This document shows, in pieces, positions 1-7,343 of a stretch of 47,410 nucleotides of DNA. Source of the DNA: DATKXO01 sp035528995 (GTDB taxonomy: Bacteria > Planctomycetota > Phycisphaerae > UBA1845). The first letter of the stretch is position 1. Each line of letters opens with the position of its first letter. Made by a program: the position numbers and the translations under genes. The notes beneath the pieces were generated by a model that did not search any database, was not told the DNA's origin, and saw only the letters and a program-made list of their open reading frames with translations. Where the stretch lies: NCBI GenBank assembly GCA_035528995.1, contig DATKXO010000040.1, positions 1 to 47,410 of the forward strand, written 5' to 3'.

Positions 1-163
1 GGTCATGATCTACCATATGCTGCGCGACGCTGTCGATTACCGCGAGCTCGGACACGACTACCTCGACAAACTCCACCCGCAACGACTCACGAACTATCTG
101 GTCAAACGTCTCGAATCCCTGGGACATACGGTCACTTTGACCCCGAACCAACAGGCAGCGTAG
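1..163 (+). CDS. IS110-family transposase, C-terminal end (partial)
   Basis: Only the last 53 codons are in the window; the reading frame enters at base 2 and stops with TAG at 161-163. The visible peptide has the pattern usual for the end of IS110/IS116/IS902 transposases: a hydrophobic VMIYHMLRD segment, then YRELGHDYLDKL, then a basic stretch and VKRLESLGHTVTL. The DEDD catalytic domain and the serine domain would lie left of the window. Family assignment comes from remembered C-terminal patterns, so it is good but not certain. IS110 elements usually lack clear terminal inverted repeats, and I could not define the element's right end. It places a mobile element directly beside the candidate defence operon at 1137-4545. 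Confidence 0.7.
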   Translation, partial: VMIYHMLRDAVDYRELGHDYLDKLHPQRLTNYLVKRLESLGHTVTLTPNQQAA

Positions 164-305
164 GGGCATTTTCAAAGCAGGGGGGCGAGAGCGCGGAGAA
201 CGGCCACGAGACCAGGGGGCGAGCTTCGGGCGCGTGTTGGCTGGTGCTTCAGGCTCCGTTCTCGGTCGCGTTTAGTGCCTATTGCCTTCGTTCCGCAATC
301 CGCGA

Positions 306-530
306 TCACTCTGCGAGCTTGTTGAGGCTCTTGCGGTGGCGGGTGGCGATGCGCTCGCAGGCGGGGCGGGCGGTGGCGTCGTCGGCGTGGCGGAGCGGCT
401 GGAGGATCAGGCGATCGCCGTCGGTGGTGACCTCCAACGGCGTGTCGGTGGTGATGCGAAGCAGGTCCAGGACGGGCTTGTCGATGATGATGCCCAGGCT
501 GGAGCCGATTTTGGTCAGTTTCTTCTGCAT
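306..530 (-). CDS. AbrB/MazE-type antitoxin-like DNA-binding protein
   Basis: This 74-residue protein starts with MQKKLTKIGSSLGIII and continues with a PLEVTTDGDRLILQP segment, the swapped-hairpin beta-barrel signature of AbrB/MazE/SpoVT antitoxins. Such proteins bind their own promoter and neutralise a partner toxin. The C-terminal half is basic and would carry the partner-binding part. The ATG at 530 is preceded by AGGAG at 7-base spacing, which supports this start. No PIN or MazF-like toxin gene is seen on either side: downstream lies the transposase tail, upstream a 570-base region with no convincing gene. It is therefore either an orphan or a solitary regulator left behind after rearrangement. 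The fold is a confident call; the absence of a partner is an observation limited to this window. Confidence 0.8.
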   Translation of the reverse strand: MQKKLTKIGSSLGIIIDKPVLDLLRITTDTPLEVTTDGDRLILQPLRHADDATARPACERIATRHRKSLNKLAE

Positions 531-557
531 GGCGGTGCTCCTGGCAGCTTCATAGAT

Positions 558-585
558 AGTATAACGCGTGTAAAGCCAGAGTCAG
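558..585 (-). promoter_or_regulatory. Possible sigma-70-type promoter of the AbrB-like gene
   Basis: On the minus strand a -10 box TATACT (558-563) is preceded, after a 16-base spacer, by CTGACT (580-585). The start codon is 28 bases downstream. The -10 matches the consensus at five of six positions; the -35 is weaker. Confidence 0.4.
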
Positions 586-1136
586 GGCTGGACACGGGCG
601 TCGGTCATCAGGCGTCCGGCATCGCCCGCGGCCGGAGGTCCGGGCCGACCGTTACGTGCACGTCTGCCCCAAGATGGTCCGGGTTGTGGGCCTCACCACA
701 CTGACCGGCGCGCAGTGCGTCACCGTGCGCCGCCGCGCCCGGCCGACGCAGCCGGAGCCGACGCAGTTCACGTATGACACGGTGCTGGTACCGGGCCAGG
801 GATCGTTCTCGGCGTGGGCAAGGTGGTGGAACACTGCTGTCAAAAGGGGTAGAAACACCGAAGTGCACAATGTGTCAGTAGGTGATTAAACGGCACATTG
901 CATTCGTCGATGCATTGACGCAGAACGCCTGGTGACCGAGAATACCCGTTCAGGAAGGAGTTGCTGGCCGGCATTCGGAGTTCGTGTATCGCTTGGTGAC
1001 ATGGCTAGGGTGACCTCGGGGCGGAACGATGGTTTATCGATTGGCGTATATGCCGAGGCCAGTCGCCACGCGGAGTTACTGACATGGACACCAATCGCAG
1101 TGCGTACACCGAGCGGGGTCTTGCCGTAATCCACGC
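586..1136. other. Gene-poor region upstream of the SIR2/HerA operon
   Basis: No convincing gene here. A plus-strand frame from a GTG at 656 to 889 (PKMVRVVGLTT..., ...SAWARWWNTAVK) has fairly natural composition and could be a small hypothetical gene or a relic, but I recognise no family and it has no good ribosome binding site. Short inverted TGCAT/ATGCA sequences lie near 898-915. The base composition between 860 and 960 is lower in GC than the surroundings, as expected of a regulatory or acquired segment. Confidence 0.4.
915..943 (+). promoter_or_regulatory. Possible promoter of the SIR2-HerA-exonuclease operon
   Basis: TTGACG (915-920) and GAGAAT (938-943) are separated by 17 bases and lie about 190 bases before the SIR2 start. 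Spacing and the -35 box are good and the -10 box is moderate. The long leader leaves room for other start points, so this is tentative. Confidence 0.3.
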
Positions 1137-2162
1137 ATGAACGCTTTCGCCAACTTTACCGATAGACTGGAGGGCAAGGTTCGTCAGCAGCTTGCCGCGC
1201 GACGGGTGGGATTCCTCCTGGGCGCTGGTGCGTCGTTCCTGAATGGCGACGGTTATCCATTGGCAACGCAGTTGTGGGAACGCATCGCAGCGCACGTCCC
1301 GGGGTCCGAGCGTGCGGACATCCAGGCCAAGCTCGACGAAGGGGCCGATGGTATCGAACAGGCACTCGACCTTCTGGATCGCGGCGGAGTGGAAGACATG
1401 CCGCATAGGCACAGCGTCGCCGAAGCTATTGGCCGCCATTTCTCTCAGCTTCGACCACCCCTCGATACGCATGGGGAGTTTCTGGTTCGGTTGGCCAGGC
1501 GCACCGATCTCGCCGTTCCTGTTTTCTGCCTGAACTACGACCCTCTCCTCGAACGAGCAGCCGAGCACCGCAGACTGCGGCTAGTGGATGGCTTCATCGG
1601 AGCGGAGCACGCCTATTTCGACTCAGCGGTGTTCCAGGGGCAGACCGGCACGATTCAACGGGGGCGCCGGTATCAACAGGTGCACTGGGTTACCGGCGAC
1701 GTTCACTTGTTCAAGCTGCATGGATCGCTCGGCTGGTACGAGTGTCCGACGAGCGGCGTTCGTCGGTGCGGCTTTGCACTCAAGATCCCGGCGAAGACGA
1801 AACGCCTCATGGTGCCCCCCCAATACCGCAAGGCGACTGACACTACCGTGCCTCCGTATGCGGCGTTGTGGTCGGAGTTCCGCCGGCTCGTTCGCCACGG
1901 ACCAGGGCCGCTAAACCGCTTGGCGTGCATCGGTTACGGCATGCGCGATGAGCACGTCAACGCGGTGATCGAGAACGGCCTTGCTCGCGGCGACTTCACC
2001 CTCATGATCTTCGTCAAGACCCTGGTCGGCGACGTGTTTGACCGCTGGTCCGCGAGACAGAATGTCATCGTCGTGACCGAGAACCGGTGCTCGTTGTACG
2101 GCGAGAGCGGTCCTGGTCATCCTGATTTGTGGAGCTTCGAGCGACTGAGTTGCGAGGTATAG
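1137..2162 (+). CDS. SIR2-domain protein, NADase-like effector of a SIR2-HerA system
   Basis: 341 residues that are almost entirely a SIR2-family Rossmann domain. Visible motifs are the NAD-binding GFLLGAGAS loop (residues 25-33), FCLNYDPLLERA with Asn133-Tyr134-Asp135, LFKLHGSLGW with the candidate catalytic His195, and IGYGMRDEHVN (265-275), the C-terminal motif of bacterial defence-type SIR2 proteins. The zinc-finger cysteines of true deacetylase sirtuins are not apparent. In characterised defence systems such domains hydrolyse NAD+ during phage infection, so this is probably the abortive effector. ATG at 1137 is the first credible start; no clear Shine-Dalgarno precedes it. The herA-like gene starts 4 bases after its stop, which implies translational coupling and a shared complex. 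Domain assignment is firm; NADase activity is inferred from family and context. Confidence 0.9.
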   Translation: MNAFANFTDRLEGKVRQQLAARRVGFLLGAGASFLNGDGYPLATQLWERIAAHVPGSERADIQAKLDEGADGIEQALDLLDRGGVEDMPHRHSVAEAIGRHFSQLRPPLDTHGEFLVRLARRTDLAVPVFCLNYDPLLERAAEHRRLRLVDGFIGAEHAYFDSAVFQGQTGTIQRGRRYQQVHWVTGDVHLFKLHGSLGWYECPTSGVRRCGFALKIPAKTKRLMVPPQYRKATDTTVPPYAALWSEFRRLVRHGPGPLNRLACIGYGMRDEHVNAVIENGLARGDFTLMIFVKTLVGDVFDRWSARQNVIVVTENRCSLYGESGPGHPDLWSFERLSCEV

Positions 2163-2166
2163 ACCC

Positions 2167-3858
2167 ATGACAGAGGAATCACCCACTCTCATCGGCCACA
2201 TCATCGACGTCCGTGGCAGCGTACTGACTGCGTCGCTCGTGGAAGACGACCAGGGGCAGGCGCCAACGGTTACGATCGGTGATGAGGACATTTTGGTCGG
2301 GCAGCTCGGCGCCTACGTTGCGGTTCGTCAGGGCGATGTCAGACTGCTCGCACTCGTGAGTCGGATGACGGAACAGGAGAAGCTGGCGCCGCTGGCGCCC
2401 GGCGAGACCGGCGTCGATGCGGTGCGACTCTCGTTTGCCCAACGGGTCGTTCAACTTGTCCCCGTGGGCACGCTGGGCTCGGAGGGCGAGTTTGAACGGG
2501 GCGTGAGCACCTATCCGACGACCGGGGCGGAGGTTCACGCCGTCGGTACGGCCGACATCGAGAAAATGTTTTCCAGGTACCGTTCCAGAGGATACGAAGT
2601 CGGGACCCTATCGTCCCATCCGACACTCGGTGTTTGTCTCGATCCGAGCTCACTCTTCGCCCGCCACTTCGCCATCTTGGGCCAGACGGGAGCAGGGAAG
2701 TCCTGGACGGTGGCGACCCTTGTGCAGCGGGCGGTAGCGGTCATGCCGCGGGCCCACATCATTGTCTTAGACCTGCACGGTGAATACTGCTGGACCGGCA
2801 AGGATGGAAAGAGAAACGCGGCGTTCGGTGATGACATCTTCAGGTACGTCGATGCCCGCGAACTTGAGATTCCGTACTGGCTGATGACCTATGCAGAGTT
2901 GTGCGATCTTCTGATCGATCAAACCGACTATAGTGCCCACAACCAGACTGCTGTCTTTCGCGAGGCCTTGAACGCGCTCCGAACGGAGGAGGGCACGAGG
3001 CTCGAGCTCGAGCGCGCCACGCTCGATACGCCGATCTTCTTCGACCTCATGCGACTTCGTGCGATGATTGAGGAAAAGAACGCCAAGATCCCAGGCGACA
3101 AAGGAAAACTCAAAATCGGGCCGCTCACCGGTTCGTTCGACAACTTCCTGATGCGGCTGGACAGCCGCCTCAACGATGTGCGCTATGACTTTCTGCTCAA
3201 GCCGAAGGTGCGGAACTCTTCGGATACGCTCGCCAGTTTGCTCCGCGACTTCGTCGGGCTCGGCAAGCCCAAGCGTCCGGTTACGGTGATCGACCTCAGT
3301 TCTGTCCCCTTCGACGTTCGCCCGACGGTCTCCGCCCAGATCGGGCGGATCGCCTTCGAGTTCAACTACTGGAACCCGCAGTTCCGCGAGTTCCCGATTC
3401 TGTTGATCTGCGAGGAAGCGCATGCGTACATCCCCCGAGCGTCCGTAGCACAGTTTGCTGGCTCGCGCAAGTCGATGGAGCGTATCGCCAAAGAGGGGCG
3501 CAAGTACGGCGTCGGCCTCGGAGTGGTCAGCCAACGCCCCCACGAAGTGTCCGAGACGGTGCTTGCCCAGTGCGGGACCTTTCTGTGCCTTCGGCTCACC
3601 AATCCGGACGATCAGGCCTACGTGCGCAACCTCGTTCCCGAGGCAGAGCGCGACCTTGTCGACATTCTCGCTGGCCTCGGGCGCGGAGAGGCGATGGCAC
3701 TGGGCGAGGGCGTGCCACTTCCGACTCGTCTGCGCTTCACCAAGCCCGAGCCCGCGCCAAGCAGCGACGACGTGGACTTCTATACCCAATGGAGAGAAGG
3801 CCCGAAGGACCTTGATGTCGACAAGATCGTCGACCGGTGGCGCCGCCAGGAGCGATGA
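2167..3858 (+). CDS. herA-like: HerA-type hexameric translocase ATPase (DUF87 family)
   Basis: 563 residues. The N-terminus (about 8-65) looks like the HAS beta-barrel that caps HerA rings. The RecA-like motor follows, with Walker A GQTGAGKS at 172-179, a hydrophobic Walker B strand ending ICEEAH at 414-419 with tandem glutamates, and the SQRPHEVSETVLAQC sensor/arginine-finger region near 470. A helical insertion between about 250 and 340 is typical of HerA proteins. HerA proteins assemble as hexamers that translocate DNA and, in defence, form large complexes with SIR2, DUF4297 or nuclease partners. The start lies 4 bases after the SIR2 stop. No NurA gene is present nearby; the DEDDh exonuclease 90 bases downstream may take that role. 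Family call is very strong; its partnership with the neighbours is inferred from spacing. Confidence 0.93.
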   Translation: MTEESPTLIGHIIDVRGSVLTASLVEDDQGQAPTVTIGDEDILVGQLGAYVAVRQGDVRLLALVSRMTEQEKLAPLAPGETGVDAVRLSFAQRVVQLVPVGTLGSEGEFERGVSTYPTTGAEVHAVGTADIEKMFSRYRSRGYEVGTLSSHPTLGVCLDPSSLFARHFAILGQTGAGKSWTVATLVQRAVAVMPRAHIIVLDLHGEYCWTGKDGKRNAAFGDDIFRYVDARELEIPYWLMTYAELCDLLIDQTDYSAHNQTAVFREALNALRTEEGTRLELERATLDTPIFFDLMRLRAMIEEKNAKIPGDKGKLKIGPLTGSFDNFLMRLDSRLNDVRYDFLLKPKVRNSSDTLASLLRDFVGLGKPKRPVTVIDLSSVPFDVRPTVSAQIGRIAFEFNYWNPQFREFPILLICEEAHAYIPRASVAQFAGSRKSMERIAKEGRKYGVGLGVVSQRPHEVSETVLAQCGTFLCLRLTNPDDQAYVRNLVPEAERDLVDILAGLGRGEAMALGEGVPLPTRLRFTKPEPAPSSDDVDFYTQWREGPKDLDVDKIVDRWRRQER

Positions 3859-3948
3859 CTTCAGAATGAGGCTCAACGGCGAGCATGCCCCAAGGGTCGA
3901 ACAGCATCCAGCGAACGACGGGGCACCGTGAGTACAAGGAGGATTCCC

Positions 3949-4545
3949 GTGAGTTCGGTACCGTCGTATCTGGTCTTCGACTTCGAGACGAGCGGGTTGG
4001 AGCCCCAGCGCGATCGGATCATTCAGGTTGGCCTGTGCAGCGTGGTAAACGGTGCGGTGACCAATCGACGCGGGTGGCTCGTCCGGCAGAACGTCGCTAT
4101 TCACCCCGAAGCAACTCAAAGGCACGGGCTCACGATGGCGGACCTTGAGGCGGGCGGGATTGCGCCACGCGAGAGCCTGGTCGCACTCCTTGATGCCATG
4201 CGGGAGGCGCCGACCTGCATGGGCCACAACATCCACCGGTTCGACATTCCTTTCCTCCGCGCGGAGTGTCGACGGTTCGATGTGCGGCCGCCGCACTGCA
4301 CCGACTTCATCGACACGGCTGCACTCTTCAAGGGCTGGAAACTCGGGGAGCGGAAGGGGCCGGGCGAGACTTTCGAGGACTACGCGGACCGGGTGTTGTC
4401 CAGACGTGTCGCCGGGCTGCGCTATGCGATTCCCACCTGCGTCACGGAGCTGCGCATTACAGAGGACACCTCCAGGCTGCATGACGCCAGCCACGATGCC
4501 TACGTCACGCATCTCATCTTCCAAGCCCTGCGGCGGATTCTGTAG
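3949..4545 (+). CDS. DEDDh-family 3'-5' exonuclease (DnaQ-like), third gene of the operon
   Basis: 198 residues with all three exonuclease motifs: ExoI FDFETSG (Asp11, Glu13), ExoII GHNIHRFDIPFL (Asp99), and ExoIII HDASHD (His178, Asp183). This is a complete DEDDh active site, predicted to remove nucleotides from 3' ends of DNA or RNA with two metal ions. A frame-matched GTG exists at 3928, but AAGGAGG at 3936-3942 sits 6 bases before the GTG at 3949, so I chose 3949. Relative to DnaQ epsilon there is a basic insertion between motifs II and III (about 126-158) and no clamp-binding or polymerase-binding tail is evident. It follows herA by 90 bases on the same strand with no terminator between, so it is probably co-transcribed. 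A housekeeping repair role is possible, but its position argues for a nuclease arm of the SIR2-HerA system. Confidence 0.85.
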   Translation: MSSVPSYLVFDFETSGLEPQRDRIIQVGLCSVVNGAVTNRRGWLVRQNVAIHPEATQRHGLTMADLEAGGIAPRESLVALLDAMREAPTCMGHNIHRFDIPFLRAECRRFDVRPPHCTDFIDTAALFKGWKLGERKGPGETFEDYADRVLSRRVAGLRYAIPTCVTELRITEDTSRLHDASHDAYVTHLIFQALRRIL

Positions 4546-4589
4546 CAAGGGATGTCGCATGCCCAGGACGGGCGGGCCCCATCACAGCC

Positions 4590-4796
4590 ATGTGGGGCGG
4601 GTTATCGACCCGACACGACGCTTTCGAGGGCGTGATGACCCGCGAGGACCGCACGAAGGGCTTCTTCGTGGCCTTCGACTACACGTCCGACGCCCTCCGC
4701 GAGATCGACGCCTTCTTCCGCAAGAGCGGCAAGGCCATCATCGCCCTCGCCGTCCGCGAGATTCTGGACGAGGAAATCGCCGGGAAGTTGGCTTGA
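4590..4796 (+). pseudogene. Fragment resembling the C-terminus of a DNA methyltransferase
   Basis: The open frame ends at 4796 and encodes AFEGVMTREDRTKGFFVAFDYT, followed by about 30 residues ending in an ILDEEIAGKLA segment. I recall this type of tail (MTREDR, KGFFVAFDY, an ALREID helix) at the ends of site-specific DNA-methyltransferases of the adenine/N4 type. The catalytic domain with its DPPY and SAM-binding motifs is absent, and upstream lies only the exonuclease gene's stop, 44 bases away. ATG codons at 4590 or 4635 could allow a tiny protein, but the piece looks like a relic of a restriction-modification gene cut off by rearrangement. Assignment rests on memory of the family tail, so moderate confidence. 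Confidence 0.4.
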
Positions 4797-4801
4797 CGCG
4801 G

Positions 4802-5563
4802 TTATGTGGCTGGCGGCGGGGCGGTTGGGGGGATGCAGGCGAAGCGGGTTTGGAAGCGGGGGCGGAAGGTTTGTCGGGGCGCGCCGGTTGGCGGGGAGTT
4901 GGGCGGCGGGGCGCTGCTGAACGTTCCCACGCTGGGGCGGCCGGTGGTCGGATCGACCGTGATGGTGAGGGTCAGGGTGCCGGATTGCAGGGTGATCTCG
5001 GCGGCCGACGGCTGATCGAGGCGGCCTTTGGCGCCGAAGCCGAGACGGTCGTTGGCGCCGAAGGCGAGGCGGCGGTCGGCGCCGAAGCCGAGCCGGTCGT
5101 CGGCGCTGAAGCCGAGGGGGCCGTCGGCGCCGAAGGTGAGGCGGGCGTCGGCGCTGAAGCCGAGTTGGTCGTTGCCGTCGAGCGAATAGCCCTGGATGGT
5201 CACGCCGGCTAGCTCAAGCGCTCGACCGATGCCGTACTGCGTGACGTAGGGCTTTCCGTCGGCCGGATTGGTGATGGGCGTGGTGGGGTGGGAGGCCCGG
5301 GCGATGGTGTAGGCGTTGTTGGGCCGGTCGAAGACGACGACGCAGGGGTCGTCGGGCCTGGCCAGGGACTCGACCCGTGCGAAGCCCAGGTCGGCCACGA
5401 GCAACCGGGCGGCGGTCTTGAGGCGGGTGGTGTGGGCTTCGCTCAGCATGGGCAGCGTGACCATGGCGGCGATGCCGATCACGATGACGACGATGAGGAC
5501 CTCGACGAGCGTGAAGCCGTGCGTCGGCGGTCGGCGCCGCTGAGGTGGGGAGTCGTTAATCAT
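4802..5563 (-). CDS. GspH/FimT-type pseudopilin with expanded octapeptide repeat
   Basis: 253 residues. A class III prepilin leader is present: basic N-terminus, GFTLVEVLIVVIVIGIAAMV with cleavage expected after Gly16 and the conserved Glu at mature position 5 (Glu21). Such proteins are processed by PilD-type peptidase and incorporated into the tip or base of a type II secretion or type IV pilus pseudopilus. The body has the GspH/FimT look (ARLLVADLGFARVESLAR, DDPCVVVFD). Unusually, where family members have one LGFDADGR-like turn, this protein has six 8-residue copies of the form LGFGADxR in a row. The C-terminus is proline-rich and low complexity. It is the last gene of the cluster and converges on the methyltransferase fragment with only a 5-base gap. 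The repeat zone may be flexible or expendable. Confidence 0.85.
   Translation of the reverse strand: MINDSPPQRRRPPTHGFTLVEVLIVVIVIGIAAMVTLPMLSEAHTTRLKTAARLLVADLGFARVESLARPDDPCVVVFDRPNNAYTIARASHPTTPITNPADGKPYVTQYGIGRALELAGVTIQGYSLDGNDQLGFSADARLTFGADGPLGFSADDRLGFGADRRLAFGANDRLGFGAKGRLDQPSAAEITLQSGTLTLTITVDPTTGRPSVGTFSSAPPPNSPPTGAPRQTFRPRFQTRFACIPPTAPPPAT
5018..5161 (-). repeat. 24-bp tandem repeat, six units, in frame in a pseudopilin
   Basis: Six consecutive 24-base units begin at 5018, 5042, 5066, 5090, 5114 and 5138, each reading on the plus strand as a variant of GAGNCGGNCGTCGGCGCCGA plus four bases; a degenerate seventh begins at 5162. On the coding (minus) strand each unit encodes eight residues of the pattern LGFGADxR. 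Differences between units are mostly in the third and fourth codons. The unit length keeps frame, so copy number can change without breaking the gene. Confidence 0.9.
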
Positions 5564-5633
5564 CGGGTGATACCGTTTACCGTTCGTTCATGCCGACTGC
5601 GTGTCCCGCGATTCGGCGTGTCCGGGGCGACAA

Positions 5634-5780
5634 AGGCCGCGCGAACTCCCGACGCCGTCGGGACGGGTTCCGTTCGCGGCTCGCTAGCCGGCAGACCAAG
5701 GCCGCGCGAACTGAAGTTCGCGGCTCGCGAATCGGCAGACACAGACCGCGCGAACTGAAGTTCGCGGCTCGCAAAGTGCA
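5634..5780. repeat. Three tandem copies of a palindromic intergenic repeat
   Basis: Three units share GGCCGCGCGAACT at the left and TTCGCGGCTCGC at the right. Copy 1 (about 5634-5698) has a longer centre containing the hairpin CCCGACGCCGTCGGG. Copies 2 (about 5699-5742) and 3 (about 5743-5775) carry the near-perfect palindrome CGCGAACTGAAGTTCGCG (8-base arms, 2-base centre). The linker between units reads roughly TCGGCAGACCA or ATCGGCAGACA. All frames through them give arginine-rich peptides typical of non-coding repeats, so the short open frames here are not genes. Confidence 0.85.
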
Positions 5781-5944
5781 TATCGACGAGCCCCCGACTC
5801 GACGCGAGTGAACCGCTGGGATTCCGCCCGGCCCGTGTCCCATAACGACTGTAGGCGCGCTTGGCCCAATGGTCACGTTGGATACGCACGTGGGCGAAGC
5901 CGGCGGCGGGCGGGCTGCCCTGGGCGAGGGCTACCAGCCATAAC

Positions 5945-5964
5945 GGCCGGCGAGGACGCCGGCC
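5945..5964. repeat. Perfect GC hairpin, possible dispersed repeat or terminator-like stem
   Basis: GGCCGGCG, AGGA, CGCCGGCC forms an 8-base perfect stem with a four-base loop, 33 bases downstream of the stop of the PilX-like gene (minus strand). No U-tract follows on either strand. It could stabilise the 3' end of the upstream message or be a dispersed palindromic repeat of this genome. The rest of 5564-5997 shows no gene. Confidence 0.6.
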
Positions 5965-5997
5965 GCTACCCTGCCAAACGGCCTGTGCAGCGAACTG

Positions 5998-7302
5998 CTA
6001 CGGAGCGACGTCACGGCGCCAGGTGCCGGCCACGGGTACCATGGCGGTGCCGTTGGTGAAGCCCGGGGGTGGGTTGTTGAGGCAGGTCGGGTCGTAGGTC
6101 AGATTGAGGAGCTGGATCGCCTCAAACGTATTGCCGGTCACCACAACGCCGTCGAAGGCCGGGGCGACGGAACTGGTCACGTCATCGGAGACGTAGACCA
6201 GGCCTTTGACCAGGGTGGGGTACACGTCGTCGGTGGCGGCGTCTTCCTGGCCTTTGTAGGGCGTGCCGGGTGGGTTGAAGTTGATGCCCTGGAACAGCTC
6301 GTCGAGGGGCTCATCGGCTTTGAAACGGAAGCTGAAGACACCGTCCACCAACAGGGCCGGGTAATTCGCGACGGCCGGTTCCCAGTTCAACTGGCCGGCG
6401 AGTCTGCTGTCCGATCCGGTGTTGAGCAGGACCAGGGTGCCGACGATCCGGCAGTCGCGGACGATGATGTCGTTGCCCTGGCAGTCGATGACGTAGATGC
6501 CTTGCACGTTGGTGCGGTTGTCCCCGAAGGGGTTGCTGGCGGGGCTGAGGACCACGTGCTTGATGGAGCGTCCGTCAGAGGCCGTCGGGAGAGCCGCGTA
6601 GGCGATGGCGGTGCCCTGGGCGATGTAGTAGTCGAAGACGGTCTCCGGGTCCGGCATCTCTCGGGGTGTGATGCCGGTGGTCTGTGAGCCGTCGAAGTCG
6701 GAGCCGTCGATCTGATTGACCGCTTCCACATTGGCGCTGATGGTGGAGCCCGAAGCGCTGACGGAGTTGTTGGCGCTGATGGTCTGGTCGCACTTGACCG
6801 TGGCCGCGTCGAAGGCGAGGTCGTTCCCGGCGTGGAGGGCGACCTGGAGACAGGTCAGGCCGGCGCCGGTGGGGGCCAGCATCAGGCTGTAGGCCCGGAC
6901 GGCCTGGCCGACCTGACCGATTCCATAGATGCGTACCGGGTCGCTGTTGTCGTCGGCCAGGTTGCCGTCGTCTTCGTCGACGAACAGGCAGCGAAGCGAG
7001 CCTCCGCCGAGGGTAAGTTTGTGGGCCATCTCACCGCTGGCGTACTTGGTCCTCCAGGTCGGGTCGCCGTCGACGGTCTCCGTGACGACGACGACGAGGG
7101 CGTATTCGACGGCCGAGAACGCCAGCACGCCGGCCTCCATCCAATCGTTGGAGGAGGAGCGTTCCCGGAGCTGGATTCGGCAGATGGCGGCGGTGGACAG
7201 GCCGATGACCGCGACCATCATCGCGCCGCCGAGGGCGAGGAAGTAGGTTGAGGCGCGGCGATGGGGGCGGTGGCGGCTCGGTCTGGCTGATTCGTCCTTC
7301 AT
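5998..7302 (-). CDS. PilX-like pseudopilus/pilus assembly protein
   Basis: 434 residues. After a basic, histidine-rich N-terminus (MKDESARPSRHRPHRRAS) comes one membrane segment, TYFLALGGAMMVAVIGLSTA, and then a GVLAFSAVEYALVVV segment. This is the arrangement of PilX N-terminal-type proteins that accompany minor pseudopilins; no standard G-F-T-L-x-E cleavage site is seen. The long C-terminal part has repeated short beta-strand sequences (VQGIYVIDCQGNDIIVRDCRIVG), which suggests a beta-helical extracytoplasmic domain like those of planctomycete pilus-associated proteins. ATG 7302 lies 41 bases after the preceding GspI-like stop, consistent with an operon. Function is inferred from position and topology; the C-terminal region is not recognised beyond its strand-rich pattern. 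Confidence 0.7.
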   Translation of the reverse strand: MKDESARPSRHRPHRRASTYFLALGGAMMVAVIGLSTAAICRIQLRERSSSNDWMEAGVLAFSAVEYALVVVVTETVDGDPTWRTKYASGEMAHKLTLGGGSLRCLFVDEDDGNLADDNSDPVRIYGIGQVGQAVRAYSLMLAPTGAGLTCLQVALHAGNDLAFDAATVKCDQTISANNSVSASGSTISANVEAVNQIDGSDFDGSQTTGITPREMPDPETVFDYYIAQGTAIAYAALPTASDGRSIKHVVLSPASNPFGDNRTNVQGIYVIDCQGNDIIVRDCRIVGTLVLLNTGSDSRLAGQLNWEPAVANYPALLVDGVFSFRFKADEPLDELFQGINFNPPGTPYKGQEDAATDDVYPTLVKGLVYVSDDVTSSVAPAFDGVVVTGNTFEAIQLLNLTYDPTCLNNPPPGFTNGTAMVPVAGTWRRDVAP

Positions 7303-7343
7303 GGCGTGTTCACCATCTGTGTCCTATCGGTCGCCTTGGCGGG

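Noticed and set aside
656..889. Small plus-strand frame before the SIR2 gene
   Set aside because: No family match, weak start, and several competing frames; noted only as a possible relic.
2767..4560. 597-residue open frame on the minus strand opposite herA and the exonuclease gene
   Set aside because: It is antisense to genes with clear catalytic motifs and has the Arg/Pro/Val/Gly-rich composition common in GC-rich shadow frames.
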